Of a stretch of 13,860 nt of DNA, positions 1-8,275 are shown piece by piece. Numbering within the stretch: the first letter of the stretch is position 1; every line of letters begins with the position of its first letter. A program made the translations under genes and the position numbers. This DNA comes from JAYUDN01 sp043769645 (lineage in GTDB: Bacteria; Patescibacteriota; Gracilibacteria; BD1-5; UBA2023): assembly GCA_043769645.1 (NCBI GenBank), contig JAYVJC010000008.1, positions 1-13,860 of the forward strand, given 5' to 3'. The notes under the pieces are model-generated. The model did not search any database. It was not told the DNA's origin and saw only the letters and a list, made by a program, of their open reading frames with translations.

Positions 1-428
<428 letters not shown>

Positions 429-433
429 AGCTG

Positions 434-453
434 CCTATTCTCGAAAGAATAGG
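434..453 (-). other. UUCG tetraloop hairpin just before the 16S 5' end
   Basis: A perfect 8-bp inverted repeat (CCTATTCT / AGAATAGG) reads on the minus strand with a TTCG loop, a very stable tetraloop. It sits about 6 bases upstream of the predicted 16S 5' end, inside the leader transcript. It is likely a folding or processing element of the precursor rRNA; that role is inferred. Confidence 0.6.
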
Positions 454-480
454 ACTTTTTAATATTGTTTTAAGTACGAT

Positions 481-526
481 TACAAGATGTGTATATTTGG
501 AAATATACGATTTTCATCTTCTTGTA
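481..526 (-). other. Extended stem-loop in the rRNA leader
   Basis: Nested inverted repeats are visible. The inner arms are GTATATTT (491-498) and AAATATAC (501-508). The outer arms are AAGATG (484-489) with CATCTT (515-520), and TAC (481-483) with GTA (524-526), with a 3-base bulge. The element lies between boxA and the 16S gene. It may be a leader-processing structure; in most bacteria the RNase III stem pairs with sequence beyond the 16S 3' end, which is not in the window. Confidence 0.45.
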
Positions 527-533
527 AGTGAGA

Positions 534-559
534 TGTTAAAGTTCAGGTGCGAGTTGCAC
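534..559 (-). promoter_or_regulatory. boxB-boxA rRNA antitermination site
   Basis: On the minus strand TGAACTTTAACA (545 to 534) matches the E. coli rRNA boxA TGCTCTTTAACA at 10 of 12 positions. Directly before it is a boxB-like hairpin with stem GTGC/GCAC and loop AACTC (559 to 547). The pair starts a few bases after the predicted transcription start and lies between the promoter and the 16S gene, as in known rRNA leaders. Such sites load Nus factors so that RNA polymerase can pass through the untranslated rRNA operon. Confidence 0.75.
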
Positions 560-568
560 GTGCGAAGA

Positions 569-620
569 TTTATATGGAAAAGACCTTCTAAGTCAAAAGT
601 ATTTTTCACTTTTTTCTTCT
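569..620 (-). promoter_or_regulatory. rRNA operon promoter with UP-like element
   Basis: On the minus strand TTGACT (596 to 591) is followed after 16 bases by TATAAA (574 to 569), each 5 of 6 to the sigma-70 consensus. Upstream, 597-620 is an A-tract-rich stretch resembling an UP element. Transcription would start near 561-562, giving a leader of about 135 bases. The sequence after the -10 box is GC-rich (CGCACGTGC), which in other bacteria goes with growth-rate or ppGpp control of rRNA promoters. The position directly before boxB-boxA supports the call. Confidence 0.72.
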
Positions 621-1342
621 TTTGTTTTCTTTTGGCTCTATAGAGCGATAATTTTATCTAAAAATAGTCTCAAAAGAATATCAAAAAACACCAATACTAC
701 GCGAGTAACACAAAATGTGTTCAATCTTCCTCAATATGCTTCCCATACATCAGTTTGTAAAATAGTCTTATTCTTCATGAATTGCTGCATTACTTCAGAA
801 TCACTCGGCAGAGAGTATCGTAAGAAAATGGGGGTTTGAAGCCTCAACTCAAAGTTGTGTGATAAAAGAGTAGGTACGCTCTGGAGATTCCTGCATGTGG
901 AAGTGTAAGAAGTCGAGAAAAACGTACTACTTTCTTGATTGATATCTCACTGTGAAGTCTGAAAAACAAAATAACAGTCTTCTATCGCTCTGGCAAGTAA
1001 TAATATAGAACGCCAAGTATCGATAAAAACTCGATACCGTCTATTTGATATGAAGATACTTATAGTATGATATCAAAAACCACAATGTCATACAAGGGCT
1101 TATCATGATATTCACCTTTACTGAAAAAACGAAGGGGCTAATGAATATTTAAAGGTCATTCAAATAGTGAAAAACTACTTAAGTGGAGTTTGATAGGTTT
1201 TTTCCAAGATATGAGATCGAGAAATTATCTTTTATAAGAATTTATTGAGATCAATCATGATGGCTATTGTATGATAAGTAGAAGATAATGGATATATCTA
1301 TCATTATTTGAGGGTATGTCAATAATCAGTTAAAGCTCTTCA
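621..1342. other. Long stretch without recognisable genes
   Basis: All six frames were scanned with TGA read as Gly. TAA and TAG still break every frame often, and the longest open stretch with an ATG is about 42 codons. No tRNA, tmRNA, SRP RNA or RNase P core motif was recognised. Visible structure includes a perfect 7-bp inverted repeat (GTATCGA / TCGATAC, 1017-1037). There is also a consensus -35 hexamer TTGACA on the minus strand (1322 to 1317), followed after 16 bases by a poor -10 (TAGATA). Confidence 0.6.
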
Positions 1343-1357
1343 TTAGAGGAGTTTTTT
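1333..1357 (+). terminator. Terminator-like hairpin at the stop of the minus-strand gene
   Basis: The stem CTCTTC (1336-1341) pairs with GAGGAG (1346-1351) through one G-U pair. The loop is ATTA and six T residues follow on the plus strand. The TAA stop of the minus-strand gene falls in the loop. On the minus strand only a short, weak T run follows, so the intrinsic-terminator polarity favours plus-strand transcription, for which no gene is known. A weak terminator for the minus gene is also possible. Confidence 0.4.
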
Positions 1358-3859
1358 ATTGGCTAAATCTGATTTTCTGAGCATCGATCTGAAGTGCTTT
1401 GTATGCTTTCATTCATCGAGTCATTTTAGAAACTCTGAGACTTTCTCAGGAGATTCCTCTATTTTTCGGTCCATAAAATCAAGAAATTTTTTATGAAGAT
1501 CTATATGGTGGATAATTTTCACTTCTGCTCGAGAGAACTTCTCGCCAAAGGTCGACTCACAAATCATATCTACCTCTTCAAGCACAACTTTCCAACCCTC
1601 AAATGGAAAAAGCAGGTCCCATTCGATACTACGACCTCAACGCACAAGACGGACTTCTATACTCGTGGGTTCTATAACATAGGTTTGCGTATTAACTTCG
1701 TTTCTTGAGCCAAGATTATCGAGTCTGTTGAAGACATAGTTGCTGGTCGTTCCATGAGCGACGATGACATTCACAGATTCCCGAGGAGAAAGTACAATTC
1801 TTCGAACAAAATTCGAGATTCAAATTGGATGATCTATTACAAGTTTATCATATGCATCATTTCCCCGAAGGTTCGGTAAGTCTTTTTTCGGATTCCGCAG
1901 AGCATCTACTATGATAATCTTATCCATCCTTCAAATAGTATTCTTTCGAACACTCTGGATAAGCCTCGCAGTATCAAATGTCCGACGAAGCGGACCCGTA
2001 AATAGATTCAGGGATGTCCTTTTAAGTCGCTCTCATATTTGTCTTGAGGTAATCTTTCATGTGTGAGTAAGTCATTCATCGTCACCTCCCGGTTGGCCAT
2101 CTACTGTATCACTTGGGCTTTGCCCGTGTACCGTCATACCAAATATCATTGTAAAGTCTGCCTTTTCGACAAGCTGATCTTGAAGATCACTAATGACGAG
2201 GACAAATCGTTTTCTCTCGAGCTCATTATCACTCGCACCATGAAAGCTCATATATGCCTGTTCTATCTTTTCGATAAGTGCTCTTTGCTCATCATAGGCT
2301 TCGAGAAAATCAAGATAATATTGCTCTCGGGCTCATGAGACATTTCAAACCTCTGCATATACCCTTCGAACGCCTGAAACCAATCATCATGCATCAAGAA
2401 ATTTCATAAATATCGAAAAAATATGAGCATCGAAGTATCATCCCTGATTCCACTCAATCAGTCGAGTACGTACTCTTTCTGGATCTTGTTCTTCATAACA
2501 GAGTGCCTCATAAGCTCTAATAATGGTGTGTATCCTTGCTTCGAGAGGGATATCTTCCTTACTAAGTCCAAATGGGCATCCCGAACCACTCATCATCTCC
2601 GTACGAGATATAAGAATCGCCCGTGTCATATCAAGCACCTTTCTTGTAATTCTCCCTCATAAGATAGTATTCATCGAAGTGATTATATGCTTTTGATCAT
2701 TATCTCAAGTAGCATGAGAAAGTGTGAGCATACGTGAGAGGTCGAGAGCTTGTTGGCACTCCCTTGTATAGTCTGGATTATCTCGCACTTCAGCTGAGAT
2801 AGATGTATTTCCAATATCAGATATAACCATCTCTACAAATCGACCGTAATCATTGGGGGCCTCGACCAACCTCATAGCCTCCTCTGTTTTCCGAGTAATA
2901 TCTCGGTAATCACGAGCATATGAGATAACTGCATCTTCCTTTTGTTCTATATGACGAACTAAAATACGTTTAATAATAGTTTCGATGTGAGCTTGTTTAG
3001 GTCGATTTTGATCCTCTGAACTACCGTAGTCAATGATGACTTTATATTTTCTTGGTTGACCCAGTATGTCCACTATAATGGTATACTCATATTCTCTTGC
3101 GGATTTTCTGATACTTTTTATTTTTTTTGCGTCCATACGATGGATCGTGATGGGCTCACCACTTTCTTCTGAGATGATAAGAAGTCGGACGGCTCAGAAG
3201 CTCGCTTCGAGCTTTCTTATAATATCATTATAATCTTTTACTCACTTCAAGTATATATCGGTTTCTGCAGCTTCTTCCAGAAGAACTTTTGTTCTCTTTT
3301 CAGCTTCTTGCTCAATTCCGGTATAAGCGAGCTGTATAAAAACAGGCTCACTCAGATGAAAGGGTTGTATCCATGAAGCTATGTATCTAATATACGCACT
3401 AAAAATAGCATTCCCGAGATTCCCTTCCCAAAGACGCTCTCAGAGATATCGCCTTCCAATAGTCACAGCAAGATAAAAATATGCTTCGCGAGCTTGATTC
3501 ATGTCTTTACCCTGTATTTCTTCCTTACAAAGATCCATAAGTCGCAAAAGAATTATAATTTTGCTCTTGTGCTCTTCACAGTTTCAGACCGTAATAAGAG
3601 AGTCTTCTAGATCTTTTATCACACTATCTCGTATAGCTTGTTTTCATCAAAGAACACTTACTGCAGAGGATTGTATAATTCATTGGAGTCTACTTGGTTC
3701 TCGTTGTGAAGTACTATTTACTGATGGCCATAAATGTGTTTGGGGGAAAGATTTCATATTTTTAGAAAAAGCAAAGTATTCGTTTCTAGAAGCTTGCCGT
3801 GTATTGTATTCATCATTTTTGTCTTGATATTGTCCGTTTCCGAATTTTCGATCCTCCAT
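1343..3859 (-). CDS. Large multidomain protein: GAF-like region, degenerate HD-GYP-like domain, histidine-phosphatase-like domain
   Basis: An 838-aa protein when about 22 TGA codons are read as Gly. The ATG at 3859 has AGAGG 7 bases upstream, one of few SD-like starts here; TAG closes the frame just upstream. Residues about 1-200 are helical and unrecognised. Residues about 205-320 look GAF-like (weak). Residues about 360-520 follow the HD-GYP pattern, ending in GLSKEDIPLEARI and a 'YEAL' helix. However, the HD dyad is not visible, HHE reads RTE (419-421) and GYP reads GCP (427-429). Residues about 565-740 resemble the histidine phosphatase (phosphoglycerate mutase-like) superfamily: VHG at 577-579, GLTHTG, GPLRRTFDTA from 622, and a second His at 702 in VIVAHG. 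The usual Arg of RHG is Val. It may be a signalling protein with an inactive sensor-type HD-GYP module; substrate and activity are unknown. No signal peptide or membrane segment is evident, so it is probably cytoplasmic. Confidence 0.85.
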
Positions 3860-3895
3860 ATGCTGTCGCCTCTACTACTATTTATTCCTCTAGAT

Positions 3896-4330
3896 ATGCG
3901 ATATTACACTGATGATCAATTTGTCATTTTTGAAAGGCTTGAGACTGGGGGATTCCTAAAAGAAAAAACATTTTTAGAGAACAGTATGAGTGTAAACGAC
4001 GCTATTATATATCGGTGGGACGATATCAAAACTCGTGAAGCGATAACAGGACTGACCCAGATACTGCAATTTGTGGAGAAAACCAATACTGTCGTTTCCC
4101 GACCGTTTACCTATTCGAAAATCGAGGATATACTCGTAAGGCTGAGATGAAAATGAAGGAGTTACACTTGCCAAAGAATTATTGGGGTAATACGCAAATA
4201 CTTATTGGGGATTCAGCGATTTTTATCAAAGAAGTGAACGCAAGAAATTGATTTCTACAAACATCTCTTTGATTCTACCTTGATAGCAATCGTTCGTGAA
4301 GTTGAAAGTATCGAATTTCGTCGTATCTAA
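3896..4330 (+). CDS. Hypothetical protein (144 aa)
   Basis: An open frame that needs four TGA-to-Gly readings in its second half (the first at 4148) and ends in TAA. I recognise no family. The product looks soluble, with charged and aromatic residues throughout and a basic stretch around GKGRS. The start is uncertain: ATG 3896 is chosen, but an in-frame ATG at 3860 would add 12 residues and abut the start codon of the minus-strand gene (shared CATATG). No SD motif precedes either. The stop overlaps the stop codon of the convergent GHMP-kinase-like gene (CTAA at 4327-4330). Codon choice resembles its neighbours, which argues for a real gene. Confidence 0.6.
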
Positions 4331-6186
4331 TTGATAAAGGTTTTGATAATGCCGATAGGGATATGGTCATCTTTTTCGAGGCGAAGGTAGTATTCAGTGA
4401 TACCGCCTGAGCAAGTGAGAGAGATTTCGCTATCAAAGTGAAGCTTGGAGATCTTTTTGATAGGAAGCACTACCTTTCCGAGGATTTCATTTTTATTTTG
4501 TGAATAGGTCGAAACAGGAAGTCTTGCATTTGAAACCTCCTGTCCGATATTTTCGAGAAGCAGTTTAAGCATTTCGATCGTGGTATTCTGTGAGTGGATA
4601 TCTTTGGAGGTAAGTTTTTCCCCCCGTATGTAGATTCGTCCACTTATCGTATCAAGAAGTATACCACCGACCTCATTTTTGAGGATAGAATCATAGGATC
4701 CACAATAGAGCTTTCCAAACGAATCACTATAGTATACATCTCCGGGTTTCGTGTACTTTGAGTATATTTTTTGGCCGAGATACTGATCTATCTGTATCCC
4801 AAGAGATGAAGTCTTATCTCTCCATGAGGCATGGTGCAGGAGGATGATATGTCACTCTTTCCTCAGAGAGGTGAGAACTTTTTGGAGGGTCGCTCTACTT
4901 TTTCCTTTTTTCATCACAAACAAGAGACTTCCTCCGATAGCTCAGGAATTGAAAGGCATGATACCGATACCCTCTTCCTCATATTGCTTAAGCTGATAAA
5001 ACGAGTGCTGCAGCGCAAAAAAGAGTTCATTGGGCTTTTGATAGGAAAAACTCGAAAGACCTACATTTTGAATCATTTCGATAAAAGTAGTTATCAGATC
5101 AGTATTCATAGGTTCTTTCAGAATACTATGAAATCCGTTGAGAATTTTCAGATTTAGGATATCTATGATCTTGTAAATAGTATCTTCCTTCTCAAAGTCA
5201 AGGAGCTTCGCAATACTCTCTCGAAGTCCCTTCTCGATAGGAAGAGAAGCAAGTATAGTATTGACGAGTGAATCGAGTCATCTTTCTCTCCTTTTTTCGA
5301 GCTCACGGGTAGATTCTATCGTATCGAATCTATATTCGAGACCGGTATAGAGGATACCATAATCGAGTGGAATTTCTCACCCCGAAAGATTCTCGATTCA
5401 CAAAAAATGAAGGAGCGTATCTTTATAAATAGTCATGTCAACTGGCGAAAGCAATCACTCTGTAGTATTTTCTTCCCGAGTATCATTTGAGACATCCTGA
5501 TCATTGACTTGTGATAAATATACTATCGGTAAGGGATTGTTCGGAAGCATCATAGCAAAGTTACTTCCTCCTCAGATGCTATTTCACTGAGAAATAACAT
5601 TGGAGAGTTCGAGACTGAAGAGATAAAGCACTTCAAACAGTGGATGATCCTCTCAAAGCTGGTGATCCTTCAGAGATCATACCGTGATGATATCAGTAAG
5701 AGTATGCACGAGAAATGTCAGCAGTACAGAAACTGATGCAGAAAAGGCAAATCCGCATCCTGGAGGAGTTTCAGTCAGGAAATCTATTTCTATTCATCCA
5801 GTATAGCCATGAATCTTCAGAAAATCTTGGAGGAAAATACTTATTTTGTCAACATTATACTTAAATGAAGTAAGGAATCGCTCTTGTTTGAAGTCACGAT
5901 GTACGATATCGTATACAAAAATTGAACGGAAAGTCACCTTTCCTGATGTATTGAAGTTTGCACCACAATAGGTCTTCATAGGGAGCTTCTGCTTGATCCG
6001 AAGCACACTCACTCCATGAGATATATCAGGTCCCCATGTGAGCACAGAATCTCCACTCATAACGATGTTATGCGTATTGAAAAAATCTTTATATACCTCG
6101 TAGTGTGATGATTGGAGAGCCAAAGAATTCATGTTCTCCTCATCTTGAAATATATTCTCTCCTACGGTAGGATTAAATTTTTTCAT
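4327..6186 (-). CDS. GHMP-kinase-like protein with C-terminal extension
   Basis: A 619-aa protein with 11 in-frame TGA codons read as Gly. GHMP kinases phosphorylate small metabolites such as sugars, homoserine or mevalonate. The three family motifs can be followed. An N-terminal strand reads MSGDSVLTWGPDISHG. The ATP-loop-like motif is PPGCGFAFSAS (about 141-151), in place of PxGxGLxSSAA. The motif-3-like FNSGAIGGSLLF starts about residue 413, and its first Gly (415) is a TGA codon. A middle segment, GNSIGGGSNFAMM, recalls the substrate-loop region. About 180 further residues after motif 3 are not typical of the family and are unidentified. The start at 6186 fits the promoter at 6215-6242; ATG 6132, with a close AGGAG, would give 601 aa. 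An open frame continues upstream past 6480 but is not needed for the fold. The substrate cannot be named. Confidence 0.78.
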
Positions 6187-6214
6187 ATATAAAAATTTAA
6201 TGAATTGGACTGAT

Positions 6215-6242
6215 ATTGTACCCAGTTCTGAAAAGATAGCAA
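6215..6242 (-). promoter_or_regulatory. Promoter of the GHMP-kinase-like gene
   Basis: On the minus strand TTGCTA (6242 to 6237) is followed after 16 bases by TACAAT (6220 to 6215), which is 5 of 6 to the -10 consensus. The expected start of transcription near 6208 would leave about 22 bases of leader before ATG 6186. It was predicted by eye only. Confidence 0.45.
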
Positions 6243-6355
6243 CTATTAGAAGGTATGCTTTCGGATTATTATTTGTCTTTTTTTTGTCATTTTTTTTGAA
6301 CAAATCATCTCTATACTTCATATATCTCAGGAACTCGAATTCTTGTAAGCCCTCA

Positions 6356-6369
6356 CCCCCCCCCCCCCC
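6356..6369 (+). repeat. Homopolymer tract of 14 C residues
   Basis: Fourteen uninterrupted C residues in an AT-rich region. The tract ends 6 bases before the ATG of the small plus-strand gene at 6376, where a ribosome binding site would normally lie. Tracts of this length slip readily during replication, so length variation between cells is likely. It is the only long G/C homopolymer in the window. Confidence 0.95.
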
Positions 6370-6375
6370 ACTTCT

Positions 6376-6570
6376 ATGCAAACACTCACCGGAAAAAATC
6401 GTTTGGTCCTCGAACAAAAGGGATTCGAGTTTATACCCTCCAGGTATACGAGAAGGATTCGATTCTCTCCTCAACTCCATACTCAGGAACGTATACCACT
6501 TACCTTTATCATATATACTGTCATCTGTACCGGTATCGCTTTGTACCTCTCAGTAGGAATACGTATATAG
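6376..6570 (+). CDS. Small single-pass membrane protein (64 aa), hypothetical
   Basis: A short frame with no internal TGA that ends in TAG. A basic N-terminal half (GKNRLVLEQK, RYTRRIRF) is followed by one hydrophobic segment at about residues 41-60 (LTFIIYTVICTGIALYLSVG). This suggests an inner-membrane anchor with a positively charged cytoplasmic face. Leucine codons are mostly CTC/CTT, as in the neighbouring genes. The ATG lies 6 bases after the poly-C tract and has no SD motif. It could be the first gene of a small plus-strand operon ending at the terminator at 7018. An open frame on the opposite strand covers the same bases, so the call is tentative. Confidence 0.5.
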   Translation: MQTLTGKNRLVLEQKGFEFIPSRYTRRIRFSPQLHTQERIPLTFIIYTVICTGIALYLSVGIRI

Positions 6571-6590
6571 CAATTTGGGTACACCCTCAA

Positions 6591-6776
6591 GTGAAAAGGT
6601 TCCTGCCAGTTTGTAATAACCCCCATCACTATGAAATACTTTCCTCTCTCATATCATCCGATCCTCTGGATGGCTATGGATATAAGAGCTTACTACTTGA
6701 TCCGTACTCCACCATAGGGAAATCCTCGCCCGAGATACATGATAGATTCTACTTTAGTCCACTTACTTATTACTAA
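6591..6776 (+). CDS. Small hypothetical protein (61 aa), GTG start
   Basis: Starts 20 bases after the preceding small gene's stop, using GTG since no ATG is available, and ends in TAA 10 bases before the next ATG. The product is rich in Tyr, Ser and Pro and has no recognisable domain. The same frame is open far upstream, through the poly-C tract to an ATG at 6255, so a tract-dependent longer product cannot be excluded. Tight spacing on both sides is the main support; an antisense open frame weakens it. Confidence 0.35.
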   Translation: MKRFLPVCNNPHHYEILSSLISSDPLDGYGYKSLLLDPYSTIGKSSPEIHDRFYFSPLTYY

Positions 6777-6786
6777 CTTTACACTT

Positions 6787-6969
6787 ATGAAATCAGAAAA
6801 CCAATCATCTCACAACTCCGGAAATCAAGGATCTCAGAAATGAGGTCAAGGAAGCGAAATGAACGAATGGGAAAATAAGCCTAATTCTCAGGGTGGCTCT
6901 GGAAAGCCTCAGAAAGAAGATGAAATGGGGGAAAATTCAGGAGGAAAAGGGTCTTCTAGTGATAAATAG
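6787..6969 (+). CDS. Small hydrophilic low-complexity protein (60 aa)
   Basis: Reads through one TGA as Gly and ends in TAG. The product is dominated by Gly, Ser, Asn, Gln, Lys and Glu, with repeats of the type SQG, GGQGSE and GGSGKPQ, and has almost no hydrophobic residues. This implies an intrinsically disordered protein, reminiscent of stress-type hydrophilins, although no known motif is matched. The start follows TTTACACTT, the same 9 bases that precede the ATG at 13231. ATG 6739 in the same frame would add 16 residues. A strong terminator follows about 50 bases later. Confidence 0.55.
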
Positions 6970-7017
6970 TCCGATGACAACCGTACTGAAAAAAAGAGAT
7001 AAAATCTCTCCAGCAAG

Positions 7018-7048
7018 AAAATACCCACTCCTCGGAGGGGTATTTTTT
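7018..7048 (+). terminator. Rho-independent terminator between convergent genes
   Basis: The stem AATACCC (7020-7026) / GGGTATT (7038-7044) continues after a one-base bulge as CTC/GAG around a CTCG loop. Six T residues end the plus-strand arm. The minus strand also ends in a T-rich stretch (TATTTTC), so it can serve both the small plus-strand genes and the DUF305 gene arriving from the right. Confidence 0.85.
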
Positions 7049-7088
7049 GAGTAGATAATAAATAGGAGTACTTTATTTTCTCCAGATC

Positions 7089-7700
7089 TTATCTATAAAT
7101 ATACAATGAGTGATTTCCAAGAAGTTCTTTAAATGCTGCTATCTCAGCATTTTGGGTACGGATAATATCATTTGCCATCTTGAAGATCTCGGGACGTTGA
7201 GAGATTTTAAGCACTGCTTCAGCCATTTGAACTGCTCATTCATGATGTTTGATCATATCTTCCATAAATACAACATCTCGATCATGACCAGAAAGTTTCG
7301 AGAGGTCTCGCATCATCTGTATATAGCTTACCTTCAGTCTGCTCTCTGGATACCATTCTTTCATCCAAGAGTTTAGAAGAGTAATCTCTTTATTTTGGGC
7401 TGAGATGATACCCTCAGCAATTTTTTTGAGTTCAGAGTTTTGAGTTTTTCCCACCATGATACTCGCAGTATCGACTGCTTCACGATGGTGAGGAATCATA
7501 TTTGCTATAAACTCTTATTCTGAAGCTATTGTCATATGATTCATCGAGGCCTGTCACGTATTTGAGTGAACCATACCTGAAGTTGATGGAATAGTTGAGT
7601 TTGATACGGCAGGAGTGAGCTGCTTATCCGAGATAGTACTACAACCAGAAAGTATGGACATTCCTAGAAGGAAAAGTGCAGGGATACTATAAGTTTTCAT
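7089..7700 (-). pseudogene. DUF305 lipoprotein interrupted by an in-frame TAA
   Basis: Reads as 203 codons from ATG 7700 with TGA as Gly at codons 49 and 155. The N-terminus is a lipoprotein signal with lipobox LSGC (Cys20). Then come a Ser/Thr-rich linker and a DUF305 ferritin-like domain with both hallmark repeats, MIPHHREAV (68-76) and MIKHHEGAV (149-157). Codon 62 is TAA (7515-7517), between SE and EFIANMIPHH, where DUF305 relatives have an ordinary residue such as Gln or Lys. One C-to-T or A-to-T change would explain it. So it is a recent nonsense mutation, a sequencing error or a readthrough site. An internal ATG at 7499 would give a product without a signal. DUF305 proteins are exported and some are linked to copper tolerance. 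The gene starts 28 bases after the upstream membrane-protein gene. Confidence 0.8.
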
Positions 7701-7728
7701 AATAATAAGTGGTAAATAAAAATATACA

Positions 7729-8226
7729 TTAATCGTGGTGCTTTATCACCATCTCGTTTTGAAAACCACTCTCTACTCCGTCATGTGAATGTTCTATCAA
7801 ATCAGTACTTTCAATGAGAAAAAATATTCCAATGGAAAAAATAAGTATAAAGATACTACTCAGAACCATATAAGAGTATTCCTTTCTTGTGAGTTTATAT
7901 TTATGAATCATTACAAAAAAGAACATCGAAGTGATATACCCGATAGGAATGATAAGAAGACTTCTCTCTGGCGAATCGGGAAAATGTTGCAAACCACCAG
8001 TTACAGAACCGATACCGATGGCAAGGATAGCACCAGCTATCATGGTGTTCCATGTATTGGATGCATCTTCTTCCAAAAGTGTTCCGACAATGAAGCATAC
8101 AACTCCAAAGGCACCAGTCAAAAGTGAGCGTGTCCCTGAAAAAAATCAATGTGATATAGCTCCCGTTATAAAGCTTACGCCGATATATTTGATGAGCATA
8201 GAAGCATGAGCACGAGAAAATGTCAT
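7729..8226 (-). CDS. Multi-pass membrane protein (165 aa), uncharacterised
   Basis: ATG 8226 to TAA, with TGA read as Gly at codon 27. Five hydrophobic segments are visible: FITGAISHGFFSG, LTGAFGVVCFIVGTLL, MIAGAILAIGIGSVTG, LLIIPIGYITSMFFFVMI and a last one around SSIFILIFSIGIFFLI. A conserved-looking loop, GGLQHFPDSPERS, lies before the fourth. The tail is His- and acid-rich (EHSHDGVESG, ending IKHHD), which could bind metal. I recall similar uncharacterised membrane proteins with this PDSP loop but no named function. It is probably cotranscribed with the DUF305 gene, 28 bases downstream. Its upstream region is AT-rich without an SD. Confidence 0.82.
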
Positions 8227-8247
8227 ATAGAAAATATAGTTAATAGA

Positions 8248-8275
8248 AGAATAGGAATTACTTTCTTCCAGACAA
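8248..8275 (-). promoter_or_regulatory. Possible promoter of the membrane protein-DUF305 pair
   Basis: On the minus strand TTGTCT (8275 to 8270) and TATTCT (8253 to 8248) are separated by 16 bases, each 4 of 6 to consensus. Transcription would begin about 15 bases before ATG 8226. This is weak and rests mainly on position. Confidence 0.3.

Noticed and set aside
6200..6556. Plus-strand frame of 118 codons covering the promoter region and the poly-C tract (Pro run).
   Set aside because: It overlaps the GHMP promoter and the T-rich spacer, and its hydrophobic start comes from runs of T. It is mentioned only as a frame that poly-C slippage could join to the 6376 gene.
6187..6754. Extension of the GHMP-kinase-like frame upstream on the minus strand (ATG 6480 or 6657), encoding a Gly run from the C14 tract.
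   Set aside because: The frame is open and some of it looks protein-like. However, the family fold needs only about 25 residues before the first motif, a promoter sits at 6215-6242, and leucine codon use there differs from the confirmed genes. It remains possible as a separate or longer product.
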